NCBI GenBank assembly: GCA_032388755.1
Contig: CP135593.1
Coordinates: 2,480,001 to 2,544,000 of the forward strand
Reading direction: 5' to 3'
From: Neisseria sp. DTU_2020_1000833_1_SI_GRL_NUU_006
GTDB lineage: Bacteria > Pseudomonadota > Gammaproteobacteria > Burkholderiales > Neisseriaceae
DNA: 64,000 nucleotides
Positions within the stretch are counted from its first letter, which is position 1, and every line of letters begins with the position of its first letter. Positions 27,967-36,244 of this stretch are shown one piece after another. A program made the translations under genes and the position numbers. The notes beneath the pieces were generated by a model. The model was given only the letters and a program-made list of their open reading frames with translations, made no database searches and was not told the origin of the DNA.

Positions 27967-29315
27967 ATGAAGATGCGGACAGATAACAGGCAATATGAGG
28001 GCGAGGCGGATATTTTTTCTTTGGATTATGAAGGAAGAGGTGTCGCGCGCGTTAATGGTAAGGCATTGTTTATTGAAGGAGCGATGCCGGGAGAGCGGGT
28101 GCGGTTTGAAATCATCCGTTCAAAAAAACAATTTGATGAAGCACGGGTCATTGACATTACCCGATATTCGGAAAATCGAGTTGAGCCGAAGTGTAGGTAT
28201 TTTGATACATGCGGTGGTTGTTCAATACAGCACATTGATTCGACAGCCCAGATTGCATTTAAACAACGCATTATGGAAGAGCAGTTGGAACGCATCGGCA
28301 AAATCCGACCCAAGCAGATTCTCCCAGCTATATATGGAACACCATGGCATTATCGGGAGCGTGCCAGACTGAGTATTTCAAAGGATGCAGGTGGTCGTCT
28401 GAAAATCGGGTTTAAGGCAAAAAAGAGTCATGAAGTGATTGATGTCGATTCATGTATGGTGTTGCCGGCTCATATTTCTGAGAAGTTGCCAAAAATAAAG
28501 CAAATGTTGCAAAGTTTGATAGATTTGGATTTGCTATTCATTGAGTTTTTTAATAGCGAAAAACTAACGGTTTTGAACATTTGTTCCGGAAAAAAAAACC
28601 GCCTAGTCAAAAATTGAGACAACTTGAAAAATGGTTTGATACGATATTCGGTCATGAGAAAAAACAGTGGCAGATTTGGCTGCAAGCCCGAAGACAGGAG
28701 GCCCAGCCATTCTATCCGAAAGATTGTCAGCCTTTGGGATATGCTTTACCTGAGTTTGAGGTTGAAATGCCGTACAAACCCGGGGATTTTACCCAGATTA
28801 ATGCAGGCTTAAATGGAGTGATGGTTGGCAGGGCTTTGAAACTTCTAGATATTCAGAAAAACGAGCGTATTGCAGATTTGTTTTGCGGGCTTGGAAACTT
28901 CAGTATTCCTATGGCAAAAAGCGGGGCTGAGGTGGTTGGAATCGAAGGTGAAGGTTCGTTGGTTAAGCGAGCACGAAACAATGCTTCGGCTAACGGTTGT
29001 TCCGATAGGGTATCCTTCTTTGAAGCGGATTTGTTTGAAACAGATGAGGTTGTGGTAGCGTCATGGGGTCAATTCGACAAGATGTTGCTTGATCCCCCGA
29101 GAGGCGGTGCCTATGCTGTTGTCAAATCACTACATGCTCCGTATTTGCCGGTAAGGATAGTATATGTTTCTTGCAATCCGGCAACCTTTGCCAGAGATGC
29201 GGAAGTGCTGGTAAATAAGGGCTATAAGCTGAAATTGGCAGGGGTAATGAATATGTTTGCACAGACTTCGCATGTCGAATCTATAGGTGTCTTCGATTTG
29301 GAAAATAGTATATAG
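27967..29315 (+). pseudogene. rlmD: 23S rRNA (uracil-1939-C5)-methyltransferase RlmD, split by a frame change at A9
   Basis: Two overlapping frames together encode one RlmD. The first runs from the ATG at 27967 (alternatives 27916, 27973) to a stop at 28617. It carries a TRAM domain and the iron-sulfur cysteines Cys76, Cys82 and Cys85 (CRYFDTCGGC), with a fourth in DSCMVLP. The second continues from ~28590 to 29315, with the SAM site ADLFCGLGNFSIPM, LLDPPRGG and the catalytic Cys in YVSCNPATF. They are joined by a -1 shift at AAAAAAAAA (28590-28598), giving 449 residues, normal for RlmD. This may be a mutation, a phase-variable tract, slippage/frameshifting or a sequencing error. Function is uncertain. 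Confidence 0.88.
28590..28598 (+). repeat. A9 tract at the rlmD frame junction
   Basis: In the upstream frame it reads GGA AAA AAA AAC, which contains the slippery heptamer A AAA AAA. A -1 slip here restores the full RlmD frame. Confidence 0.85.
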
Positions 29316-29466
29316 GTATTTGCAAAATGGTTTTTTATGTAATTATCGGTTGAATCATGTTATCATAATTCACTCAGAAAATAAGATGATTCGGCAATTT
29401 TGATGGTTGCTGGATATGAATATAAAATATAGTTTGTTTGCTGCTCCACAGTAACGGGAGGTGTTC

Positions 29467-30912
29467 TTGGATTATTCACTTTTAATCGTATTGTTGGCGC
29501 TTTTGTTGGTTGTATTGCTGTTTATCCGCTTCAAACAAAGCGGAACGACACATAAAAAAACAACTAAGGTTGCCAAATCATCAATACATCATAACAAACC
29601 AAATCAAAAAGATGAGGATGTTGTTACTCCGGATTGGATGGATCAGGTCAATCAATCCGTTTCTAATACTGAACAACAGGATTGGGAATGGGGTGGTGGA
29701 GAGACCTCTGGCTCAACAGCATCAGTATCTGCCCAGGAAGTTGATCCTCTGACTGAATATCAGGTGTACAAACAGTTCGGTTATGAAAGCAAGGCTGCGG
29801 AGTCTTTAGCCGGGTATCTGAACGGATTAGGTGATGGAGCTCCCGAAAAGCTGGTTCATGAATTAATCGGGCTGAGTCTCCGTGTCGGTAATATCGATAT
29901 GTTGGCTGATGCGTTGGAAAAACACGGATTGGTTTTGTCCGAAGAGAGTTTGGCTGAATACGTTAAGGTCGGTTTAATGACTGAGCCGACGCACTTGCGC
30001 CTGCGTGTTTTGGCGGAGGAGCGTTTGAGATGGAGCTTGCAGGAAATTGAGCGCAGAATTGGTGAAACTTCAGGAATAGAAGATTCTCCAGAATCGGATT
30101 CAACTTCATCAGATGATGTGCAGCACACTTCTCCAACTTCTCAAGCTTCAAAACGTTCTTTAATCGTGTTGGGAAAAAAAGAATTTAATGACATCACCCC
30201 TGAGGAAATGGGTGCAGTTATTGGGTTTGTTAAACCTGAGCACGGTGCGAAAATTTTGAAGGATAAGGTTGATTATAAAACGGCAGTACAACAATACAAC
30301 CGTGCTATTCAAACCTCTCCAAAACCTGCCAGCTTAATTATTGATGCTTTGAAGTTGGACTACCAAAATGAAGAAATTGGTCAGTTTGCGCAACATTTAT
30401 GGAAGCTTTATCACTCACTCGGCCAATATGGCCGCCAAGTGAAAGAACGTATGCTCGGCTGGGGATATAGTCTAGGCTATCATGAGGTTTTTGATGATTT
30501 GGAAAAGGGACCAAATGAGAACCGCGTAAAAGAAATCGGTTTGGCCAGAGGTTATTTGCAACCTACTTCTTTGCAAATGAAGGCAAAATACCGAGATTTG
30601 GTACAAAAAGACTCGTCCGTTATCAGCATGAATTCTTCACCTGCTGATGAGGCTCTAAAAGAAGTCGAGTCGCTATTGATGTATGGTCAGTTGGATTTGG
30701 CTGTTGATACTTTGGAGCAGGCCGTACTGCAATATCCGCAAGAGTCTCAGCTATATATCATGTTGTTTGATCTTTACGAAAGAGTTGAAGACTGGGCACG
30801 TTTGGAACATTTCTTACGCATCTTGCGTGAACGCGTTGTCAGTTTGCCGGAAGAGGTTATTTTGGCTATGAGCCGTTTGCTTCAACGCGTAAATCAATAT
30901 TCAAAAAAATAA
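29467..30912 (+). CDS. FimV-like membrane protein, first gene of GTPase operon
   Basis: 481 residues from the TTG at 29467, which has GGGAGG five bases upstream; a GTG at 29461 overlaps that site. One N-terminal membrane helix (LLIVLLALLLVVLLFI, ~5-20), then a charged linker. Two FimV-like helical modules bracket the rest: LTEYQVYKQFGYESKAAESL (~95) and EVESLLMYGQLDLAVDTLEQ (~400), both of the acidic-Y-x-x-x-G-x-x-x-x-A type seen at the FimV C-terminus. FimV/TspA proteins organise the cell pole and pilus function. No LysM domain is visible. It begins a five-gene unit with small gaps. Assignment to FimV is by motif only. Confidence 0.72.
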   Translation: MDYSLLIVLLALLLVVLLFIRFKQSGTTHKKTTKVAKSSIHHNKPNQKDEDVVTPDWMDQVNQSVSNTEQQDWEWGGGETSGSTASVSAQEVDPLTEYQVYKQFGYESKAAESLAGYLNGLGDGAPEKLVHELIGLSLRVGNIDMLADALEKHGLVLSEESLAEYVKVGLMTEPTHLRLRVLAEERLRWSLQEIERRIGETSGIEDSPESDSTSSDDVQHTSPTSQASKRSLIVLGKKEFNDITPEEMGAVIGFVKPEHGAKILKDKVDYKTAVQQYNRAIQTSPKPASLIIDALKLDYQNEEIGQFAQHLWKLYHSLGQYGRQVKERMLGWGYSLGYHEVFDDLEKGPNENRVKEIGLARGYLQPTSLQMKAKYRDLVQKDSSVISMNSSPADEALKEVESLLMYGQLDLAVDTLEQAVLQYPQESQLYIMLFDLYERVEDWARLEHFLRILRERVVSLPEEVILAMSRLLQRVNQYSKK

Positions 30913-30936
30913 AATAACATTTAGAGAGTACCATCT

Positions 30937-32028
30937 ATGGACAATCTGTTACCTAAAATTAAAACCATACGGGTTATGCTTTGTGATATGAAAGAGCAGC
31001 AGGAAGCTGTATTCCGTATGGCTTTCAAAATGCACAATACGACGAATTATCAAATTATTGGTACGGGTTCTGCTGAAAAGCCGGATTTGGTTCTGGTAGA
31101 TACAGATACGGCTGACGGTATTGAGACTTGGAAAACGTTGAAAATTGAATATTCCGATATTCCAGTTGCGATGTTTTGCTCACAAGAACCTTCCGTGGAG
31201 ACGCCATATCTCCCTAAACCGGTCAAATTTGATACCTTGTTTCCTGTATTGAGAAGTTTGGCTCAAGGTGGCAATGTTTTTAATCCTGCTGATAGTGAGG
31301 CAGCAAAACAAAATACTCAGGGTAATGGTAGTACCGAAGGGCGAAAAGCAACAATCAAACGGTTTAATCCGAATAAAGGATTGTTGGGAGCATTGAAGTT
31401 CGCTAGTCAAGGCCATCAGGATATTGCCGTTTTACATGAGGGCAAGCCGGTATTGATAGTTTTCCCAAGTATTCAGCGTGTTTTGTTGACTGTTAATGCG
31501 CATGATTTGGAGGGGCTTTGTAAAGATGACGATCTTTCTGTGGTATGCAAAGTAGTACCTGATAATCCTCAATGGAAGGAGAAAGCCAAAGTTACCATTA
31601 TGTCTTGTCTGTGGCAGATGGCGATTTGGACTGCACAAGGTCGTCTGATTTATCCGATGACACCTCAAACTATTTTTACATTGAAACGTTGGCCCAATCT
31701 GACCAGGCTGGCTCCTGTGCCTGAATCTATGAGACTGTCCGCCTTTTTGACTAAAACATCGGTTAATCTGAATATCCTCTATAAGGTTATGCCGTTGGAG
31801 ATGCCTGATATATTGAATTATCTTGCAGCTACCTCCGTAACCGGTTTCTTGGCAACGGACACTGAATACGCACACAATCAGACTAATGTTTCCGAACAAG
31901 TTGATGTAAATAGCAATGTGCCTGATAGTCAGATGGTAAAAGATGCTGAGAAGATTGCAGGACCGTCGCAAGAACAGCCACGCGGACTGCTGCAACGATT
32001 GATGCGTAAGTTATTGGGAAAACGATAA
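30937..32028 (+). CDS. Receiver-like protein with C-terminal helical domain
   Basis: 363 residues. Residues ~10-110 look like a response-regulator receiver: IRVMLCDMKEQQ, LVLVDTD (possible phospho-Asp), VAMFCS and YLPKPVKF with the conserved Lys-Pro. The first acidic pair is reduced to a single Asp, so phosphorylation is uncertain. Residues ~140-320 are a second domain with CLWQMAIWTAQGRL and LKRWPNLTRL, probably helical, which I cannot name. A Gln-rich tail ends in basic residues (RLMRKLLGKR). It lies 24 bp after the FimV-like gene and 12 bp before the GTPase gene. It may be the signalling input of the GTPase system. Confidence 0.65.
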   Translation: MDNLLPKIKTIRVMLCDMKEQQEAVFRMAFKMHNTTNYQIIGTGSAEKPDLVLVDTDTADGIETWKTLKIEYSDIPVAMFCSQEPSVETPYLPKPVKFDTLFPVLRSLAQGGNVFNPADSEAAKQNTQGNGSTEGRKATIKRFNPNKGLLGALKFASQGHQDIAVLHEGKPVLIVFPSIQRVLLTVNAHDLEGLCKDDDLSVVCKVVPDNPQWKEKAKVTIMSCLWQMAIWTAQGRLIYPMTPQTIFTLKRWPNLTRLAPVPESMRLSAFLTKTSVNLNILYKVMPLEMPDILNYLAATSVTGFLATDTEYAHNQTNVSEQVDVNSNVPDSQMVKDAEKIAGPSQEQPRGLLQRLMRKLLGKR

Positions 32029-32040
32029 GAAGGACATGTA

Positions 32041-32577
32041 ATGAAGGAAAATAAGATTATCTTTACCGGTCCGGTCGGAGTGGGTAAAACAACAGCTATT
32101 TCAGCTTTGTCGGATGAGCCTCCTGTGCAAACGGACGCATCAGCTTCCGATATGACATTGGTGCGAAAAGGTTATACTACTGTAGCAATGGATTATGGAG
32201 TTATTCATTTGGATGAAGAGGTGAAGGTCCACCTTTATGGTACACCGGGGCAGGAACGCTTTAATTTTATGTGGGAGATTTTAAGTCAAGGTAGTATGGG
32301 TTTGGTTCTACTTTTGGATAATACCCGTACTAACCCACTAAAAGACCTGCAATTTTTCTTAGAGGCTTTCCGTGAATTATTGAAAAAAGCCCCGCTGGTT
32401 GTCGGTGTCACCAAGATGGATATTCGATCATTGCCAAGCGTTGACGTTTATCAGAAATACTTGGCTCAAAACAATTTTAATGTGCCGGTATTTGAGATTG
32501 ATGCTCGAAGAGAAGATGATGTAAAACAATTGGTAAGTGCAATGTTGTTCTCAATCGACCCGGGTTTAGAGGTATAA
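32041..32577 (+). CDS. Small Ras-like GTPase of the MglA/CvnD (COG2229) type
   Basis: 178 residues, nearly a bare G domain. P-loop GPVGVGKT (10-17); G3 is YGTPGQERF (66-74), where Thr-Pro-Gly replaces the usual Asp-x-x-Gly, as in MglA and the Streptomyces conservon GTPases; G4 is VTKMD (123-127). FMWEILSQGSMGLVLLLDN also matches that group. Such GTPases act with roadblock proteins, and MglA sets the active pole for type IV pili in Myxococcus and Thermus. The two downstream genes encode roadblock-like proteins. AAGGA precedes the start, and only 5 bp separate it from the next gene. Confidence 0.9.
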   Translation: MKENKIIFTGPVGVGKTTAISALSDEPPVQTDASASDMTLVRKGYTTVAMDYGVIHLDEEVKVHLYGTPGQERFNFMWEILSQGSMGLVLLLDNTRTNPLKDLQFFLEAFRELLKKAPLVVGVTKMDIRSLPSVDVYQKYLAQNNFNVPVFEIDARREDDVKQLVSAMLFSIDPGLEV

Positions 32578-32582
32578 AATAA

Positions 32583-33224
32583 ATGGAATCGACTCTTTCT
32601 TTACAATCAAATTTATATCCTAAAGTTACACCGGCAGGGGCATATTATGCGGTGACGAGTGATACTCCCAGTGCCAGCCGCACTTTGTTATATAGTTTGC
32701 TGAAAGCAAGCCCGACAGAGGTTATCAGCAGTGAGAAAATTTTGGCATGGGCAGATACGAGCGATATCAATACCGCTTTGAATTTACTGTACCGTCTACA
32801 ACGCCTTGAATTTTTGTATGGTGATGAAAATGCCAGTAATGAGGATATGCATCTTACTGACGAGCAATTGCCTTCCTTATTGGAGCAACTTTCAAGCTCA
32901 GGTAAGGCATTATTGGCAGACGAGAACGGATTGTATTTTGCAAATGCGAATTTTCATCACGAGGCTGCCGAAGAGTTGGGGCTTTTGGCCAGTGAAGTGA
33001 CAAAGATGGACAGCAGCCATCGCCTATTAATCCGTAATAATCTGCATATTAATAATAATGCATGGGGTATTTGCGATCCTTCAGGACAAAGTGAGTTGAC
33101 TTTCTTCCCCTTATATATCGGTAATACCAAGTTGATTTTGGTTATCGGCGGTATGCCTGATTTGAACAAGGAGGCATTTGTAACCTTGGTCAAAGTTTTA
33201 TACTACCGCTATGGAAGCCGTTAA
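32583..33224 (+). CDS. Winged-helix plus divergent roadblock-like protein (unknown)
   Basis: 213 residues. No family is recognised with certainty. Residues ~30-80 (LLYSLLKASPTEV, INTALNLLYRLQRLEFLYG) look like a winged helix, as in the DUF742 partner of conservon GTPases. Residues ~105-205 (GKALLADENGLYFANANF, EEAAEELGLLASEV-like, LTFFPLYIGNTKLILVIGG) follow the pattern of a roadblock/LC7 fold. It is wedged between the GTPase and the canonical roadblock gene, which supports a role as a GTPase regulator or adaptor. The assignment is inference from pattern and position. Confidence 0.5.
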   Translation: MESTLSLQSNLYPKVTPAGAYYAVTSDTPSASRTLLYSLLKASPTEVISSEKILAWADTSDINTALNLLYRLQRLEFLYGDENASNEDMHLTDEQLPSLLEQLSSSGKALLADENGLYFANANFHHEAAEELGLLASEVTKMDSSHRLLIRNNLHINNNAWGICDPSGQSELTFFPLYIGNTKLILVIGGMPDLNKEAFVTLVKVLYYRYGSR

Positions 33225-33263
33225 CACACTAGATACCGATTATTATTTTAGAATGGAATATGT

Positions 33264-33623
33264 ATGCAACAATTATTGATTTCTGTATTGAGCGATTTGA
33301 ATAATACCTCTCCTGATATTACTGCTTCAGCCGTTATTTCTACTGACGGTTTGCCTATTGCAACCATGTTGCCGACGCATTTAAATGCAGACCGTGTTGG
33401 TGCAATGTCGGCAACATTGCTGGCATTGGGTAACCGCTCCGTCCATGAGTTGGCTTGCGGTGAGCTTGATCAGGTCATGGTGAAAGGGAAGACAGGTTAT
33501 ATTTTGCTGAGTCAGGCAGGAGAAAACGCTGTTTTGGCTTTGATGGCAAGGGAAAGCGGTAAGCTGGGTTTGATTTTGTTAGATGCCAAGCGTGCTGCGA
33601 AGCATATTGCTGAAATTCTATAA
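33264..33623 (+). CDS. Roadblock/LC7 domain protein (MglB/CvnB-like)
   Basis: 119 residues, a single roadblock domain: DITASAVISTDGLPIATMLP, DRVGAMSATLLALGNRS, QVMVKGKTGYILLSQAG and NAVLALMARESGKLGLILLD. These dimers act as GTPase-activating or exchange partners of MglA-type GTPases. TGGAATATGT precedes the ATG. It is the last gene of the operon, followed by tRNA-Asn with its own promoter. The pairing with the GTPase at 32041 is inferred from the operon. Confidence 0.9.
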   Translation: MQQLLISVLSDLNNTSPDITASAVISTDGLPIATMLPTHLNADRVGAMSATLLALGNRSVHELACGELDQVMVKGKTGYILLSQAGENAVLALMARESGKLGLILLDAKRAAKHIAEIL

Positions 33624-33681
33624 ATTCCGGTTTCCATCTGTATTTTGGGAACTTACGCCATTGTATTTTTTTAAAATAGTG

Positions 33682-33710
33682 TTGACGTAAGTTACTTCTT
33701 TCTCTATAAT
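33682..33710 (+). promoter_or_regulatory. Promoter of tRNA-Asn
   Basis: TTGACG (33682-33687) and TATAAT (33705-33710) with a 17-nt spacer, ending 10 bases before the tRNA. It is close to the sigma70 consensus. Confidence 0.9.
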
Positions 33711-33720
33711 TCGCAATCTT

Positions 33721-33796
33721 TCCCCGATAGCTCAGTCGGTAGAGCGACGGACTGTTAATCCGCAGGTCCCTGGTTCGAGCCCAGGTCGGGGAGCCA
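33721..33796 (+). tRNA. tRNA-Asn (GTT)
   Basis: 76 nt. The acceptor stem TCCCCGA/TCGGGGA, the D arm AGCTCAGTCGGTAGAGC, the anticodon loop CTGTTAA (anticodon GTT) and the T loop TTCGAGC are all present, and CCA is encoded. A separate hairpin terminator follows. Confidence 0.98.
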
Positions 33797-33801
33797 AATA
33801 T

Positions 33802-33826
33802 AAAAGCCTGATTGTTTCAGGCTTTT
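33802..33826 (+). terminator. tRNA-Asn terminator
   Basis: AAAAGCCTGA and TCAGGCTTTT pair across five bases. A DUS inverted pair at 33841-33871 follows as a second hairpin. Confidence 0.9.
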
Positions 33827-33840
33827 GTCTTATTTACTTA

Positions 33841-33871
33841 GAGGTCGTCTGAAATATTTCAGACGACCTCT
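33841..33871. terminator. DUS inverted pair after tRNA-Asn
   Basis: GAGGTCGTCTGAAAT and ATTTCAGACGACCTC form a perfect stem with hardly any loop. Confidence 0.85.
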
Positions 33872-34291
33872 CTCGCTTTTTATGATGTTTTAAATACGAC
33901 GCATCCTTATTTATAGGAAATTTTCCAATCAGGAATACACAGCCTAATCCTTGATTCTTAGGGAAAATAGTGGTTCAAGAACGTTTAGCGTTATGATGCT
34001 TGTACTGTTGCTTTTTATTATATATGTTCATTTACTAAATAAGAAAATGCATAGGGTAGATATGTAGGATTTTTGAAGCAGTATAAGTGGATACGATTTT
34101 CAATAGTTTTCGTGTTTTTCATCAAACGACATCTTCTATGGGGAAATTCTCACAAGGTGTTCACGCTTGTTTTGGCTTTCGTCTTGAATCTGTTGCTTGG
34201 TGAACAAAAAAAGCTACTTGGAAAATTAAATGTTGGTAAATTCAAGGAAATCTTGGAAGTATTTTATATTTGTTTTTAGCAGGCAGAGTTG
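33872..34291. other. Intergenic region tRNA-Asn to prmC
   Basis: 420 bp, AT-rich. A TTG-started 68-codon frame at 34073-34279 has no ribosome-binding site and no recognisable motif, so I do not call it a gene. Nothing else is seen. Confidence 0.55.
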
Positions 34292-35155
34292 ATGAATGAT
34301 AAGATGGAAATGAATGAAAAAAGAGTGATGACATTAGATGACTGGATACGGCAGTCTCCACTACCGCGCATAGAGGCACGTATGCTTCTGCAAAAGTCAG
34401 GAGGTTACAGCCGTGTTCAATTAATAATGCAGGGAGCAGAAGCGATTCCGGCAGATGTTTTCGTGCGGTTGGAGAGTTTGGCGGAACGTCGTCTGAACGG
34501 TGAGCCAATGGCTTATATCATGGGTGGCCGGGAGTTTTATGGCCGTTGGTTTGAAGTCTGCCCTGATGTTTTGATTCCCCGTCCGGAAACCGAGCATTTG
34601 GTTGAAGCGGTTATCGAACATCTTCCGAAAAACGGACGGATTTGGGATTTGGGTACCGGTAGCGGAGCGGTTGCCGTTACGGTGGCATTGGAGCGGAAGG
34701 ATGCAGAAGTACGCGCGTCTGATATTAGCAGGCAGGCTTTGGTTGTTGCCTGTCGAAACGCAGAAAATTTGGGCGCAGCAGTTGAGTTTGCATCAGGATC
34801 ATGGTTTGATACAGATAAAACGTCGTCTGAAGACAAATATCGTTTTGACGTTATTGTTTCTAACCCTCCTTATATTGAGGCAGATGACAGCCATTTGAAT
34901 CAAGGAGATTTGCGCTTTGAGCCTCAAACGGCATTGACCGATTTTGCCGACGGCTTGACCTGTATTCGGGAGCTGGCACAGCGTGCGCCTGAATTTTTGA
35001 AAGAGGGCGGGTGGTTGCTGTTGGAACATGGATATAACCAAGGTAGAGTGGTACGGCAGATTTTGTCGGAAAATGGTTTTACAGAGATTGAAACCCGACA
35101 GGATTTGGCCGGTTTAGACAGGCTGACTTTGGGCATCAGGCGACATATTGAATAA
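34292..35155 (+). CDS. prmC: Peptide chain release factor N5-glutamine methyltransferase PrmC
   Basis: 287 residues from the ATG at 34292; a TTG lies just before it and another ATG at 34304. It methylates the Gln of the GGQ motif in RF1 and RF2. An N-terminal helical domain binds the release factor; the SAM loop is DLGTGSGAVAV (~119-129), and the catalytic NPPY is at ~191-194 with YIEADD following. IPRPETEHLVE is also diagnostic. One DUS is embedded at ~34482 and a second-like copy at ~34822. A DUS hairpin terminates it. Confidence 0.95.
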   Translation: MNDKMEMNEKRVMTLDDWIRQSPLPRIEARMLLQKSGGYSRVQLIMQGAEAIPADVFVRLESLAERRLNGEPMAYIMGGREFYGRWFEVCPDVLIPRPETEHLVEAVIEHLPKNGRIWDLGTGSGAVAVTVALERKDAEVRASDISRQALVVACRNAENLGAAVEFASGSWFDTDKTSSEDKYRFDVIVSNPPYIEADDSHLNQGDLRFEPQTALTDFADGLTCIRELAQRAPEFLKEGGWLLLEHGYNQGRVVRQILSENGFTEIETRQDLAGLDRLTLGIRRHIE

Positions 35156-35224
35156 GAGTTTTGGTGGTTTGAATAATAAAAAACCAAACGTCAAATCCGT
35201 ACACACCAATACAGTTTGGAATTT

Positions 35225-35273
35225 AAAAAGGTCATCTGAAAACCCAATTTTTGGTTTTCAGACGACCTTTTTT
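35225..35273. terminator. Bidirectional DUS terminator between prmC and xthA
   Basis: AAAAAGGTCATCTGAAAACC and GGTTTTCAGACGACCTTTTT pair across a short loop. The left arm has one change from the DUS. The genes converge here. Confidence 0.88.
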
Positions 35274-35284
35274 AAGATTACGCT

Positions 35285-36055
35285 TTACAAATCAAATTCA
35301 GCCACGACCGGCGCATGGTCGCTCGGGCGTTCTTGCGCGCGCGCGTCCAAATCGACATAAACGTCTTTCAACACGGCAGACAGGGCGGGGCTGATGAGCT
35401 GGTGGTCGATGCGCAGTCCGAGCTTGCGTTGGAACATTGCGCCGCGATAGTCAAACCAAGTGTAAAACGCGCCTTCGGGGTGGATTTGGCGCAGGCTGTC
35501 GGTCAAGCCCAAATCCAGCAGATTTTTGAACCACTGTCTCTCGATGGATGAGCAGTGGATTTTTTCATGCCATTTTTCAGGATCGTAGCAGTCGGCATCG
35601 GCGGGCGCGATATTGAAGTCGCCGAGCAAGACCAGTTTTTCGTGGCGGGTCATTTCGTCGCGGACAAATTCAGTCAATGCGGCAAACCATTGTTCTTTAT
35701 ATTGAAATTTCGGGCTGTCGAGGGCTTCGCCGTTGACGCAATAGACATTGATGACGCGCACGCCGTTGACGGTTGCGGAGATGACGCGGCGTTGCGGGTC
35801 GTCGGGCAGGGTAGGCAGACCGACGTGCACGTCTTGCGGTTCGCTGCGGCTGATGATGGCGACGCCGTTGTAGGTTTTTTGTCCGCTCCAAACGCTGTGC
35901 CAGCCCATCATTTGCAGGGCGGCAGCAGGAAATTTGTCTTGGTCGAGCTTGAGTTCTTGCAAGACGAGGACATCGGGCTGATGGTCGGCAAGCCAGTTTT
36001 GCACCTGCGGCAGGCGCACGTTGAGGGAATTGACGTTCCAAGTGGTGATTTTCAT
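35285..36055 (-). CDS. xthA: Exodeoxyribonuclease III (AP endonuclease)
   Basis: 256 residues from the ATG at 36055 with GGAA upstream; the longer open frame to 36238 has no family match. It incises abasic sites and removes 3' blocking groups in base-excision repair. Motifs seen: MKITTWNVNSLNVRL, LQELKLDQDKFP (metal Glu), YNGVAIISR, GDFNIAPADADCYD (catalytic Asp and Asn), and the terminal ERPSDHAPVVAEF (catalytic His). The length is typical of the Xth/ExoA class. Confidence 0.96.
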   Translation of the reverse strand: MKITTWNVNSLNVRLPQVQNWLADHQPDVLVLQELKLDQDKFPAAALQMMGWHSVWSGQKTYNGVAIISRSEPQDVHVGLPTLPDDPQRRVISATVNGVRVINVYCVNGEALDSPKFQYKEQWFAALTEFVRDEMTRHEKLVLLGDFNIAPADADCYDPEKWHEKIHCSSIERQWFKNLLDLGLTDSLRQIHPEGAFYTWFDYRGAMFQRKLGLRIDHQLISPALSAVLKDVYVDLDARAQERPSDHAPVVAEFDL

Positions 36056-36120
36056 GCGGATTCCGTGTGTGAGGGTCGTCTGAAAAGCGTTTCGGGCTTT
36101 TCGGGCAAAATAAGGACAAA

Positions 36121-36150
36121 ACAAAAGCGGTTCATGAAAACCGCTTTTGT
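36121..36150. terminator. Terminator between the arsR-type gene and xthA
   Basis: ACAAAAGCGGTT and AACCGCTTTTGT form a strong stem with a short loop and T-rich flanks. On the minus strand it lies after the regulator and before xthA, so the two are probably separate units. Confidence 0.8.
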
Positions 36151-36244
36151 TGGGTAAACGGGACGCTATTGTAACATTAGGGGATTTCGGCGGCTGCCGG
36201 TTTTGAAACAAAAATCCGTTTGAGAAAACAAGGCTCAACAGCCT

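Noticed and set aside
34073..34279. 68-codon frame before prmC
   Set aside because: TTG start without ribosome-binding site, random-looking AT-rich composition.
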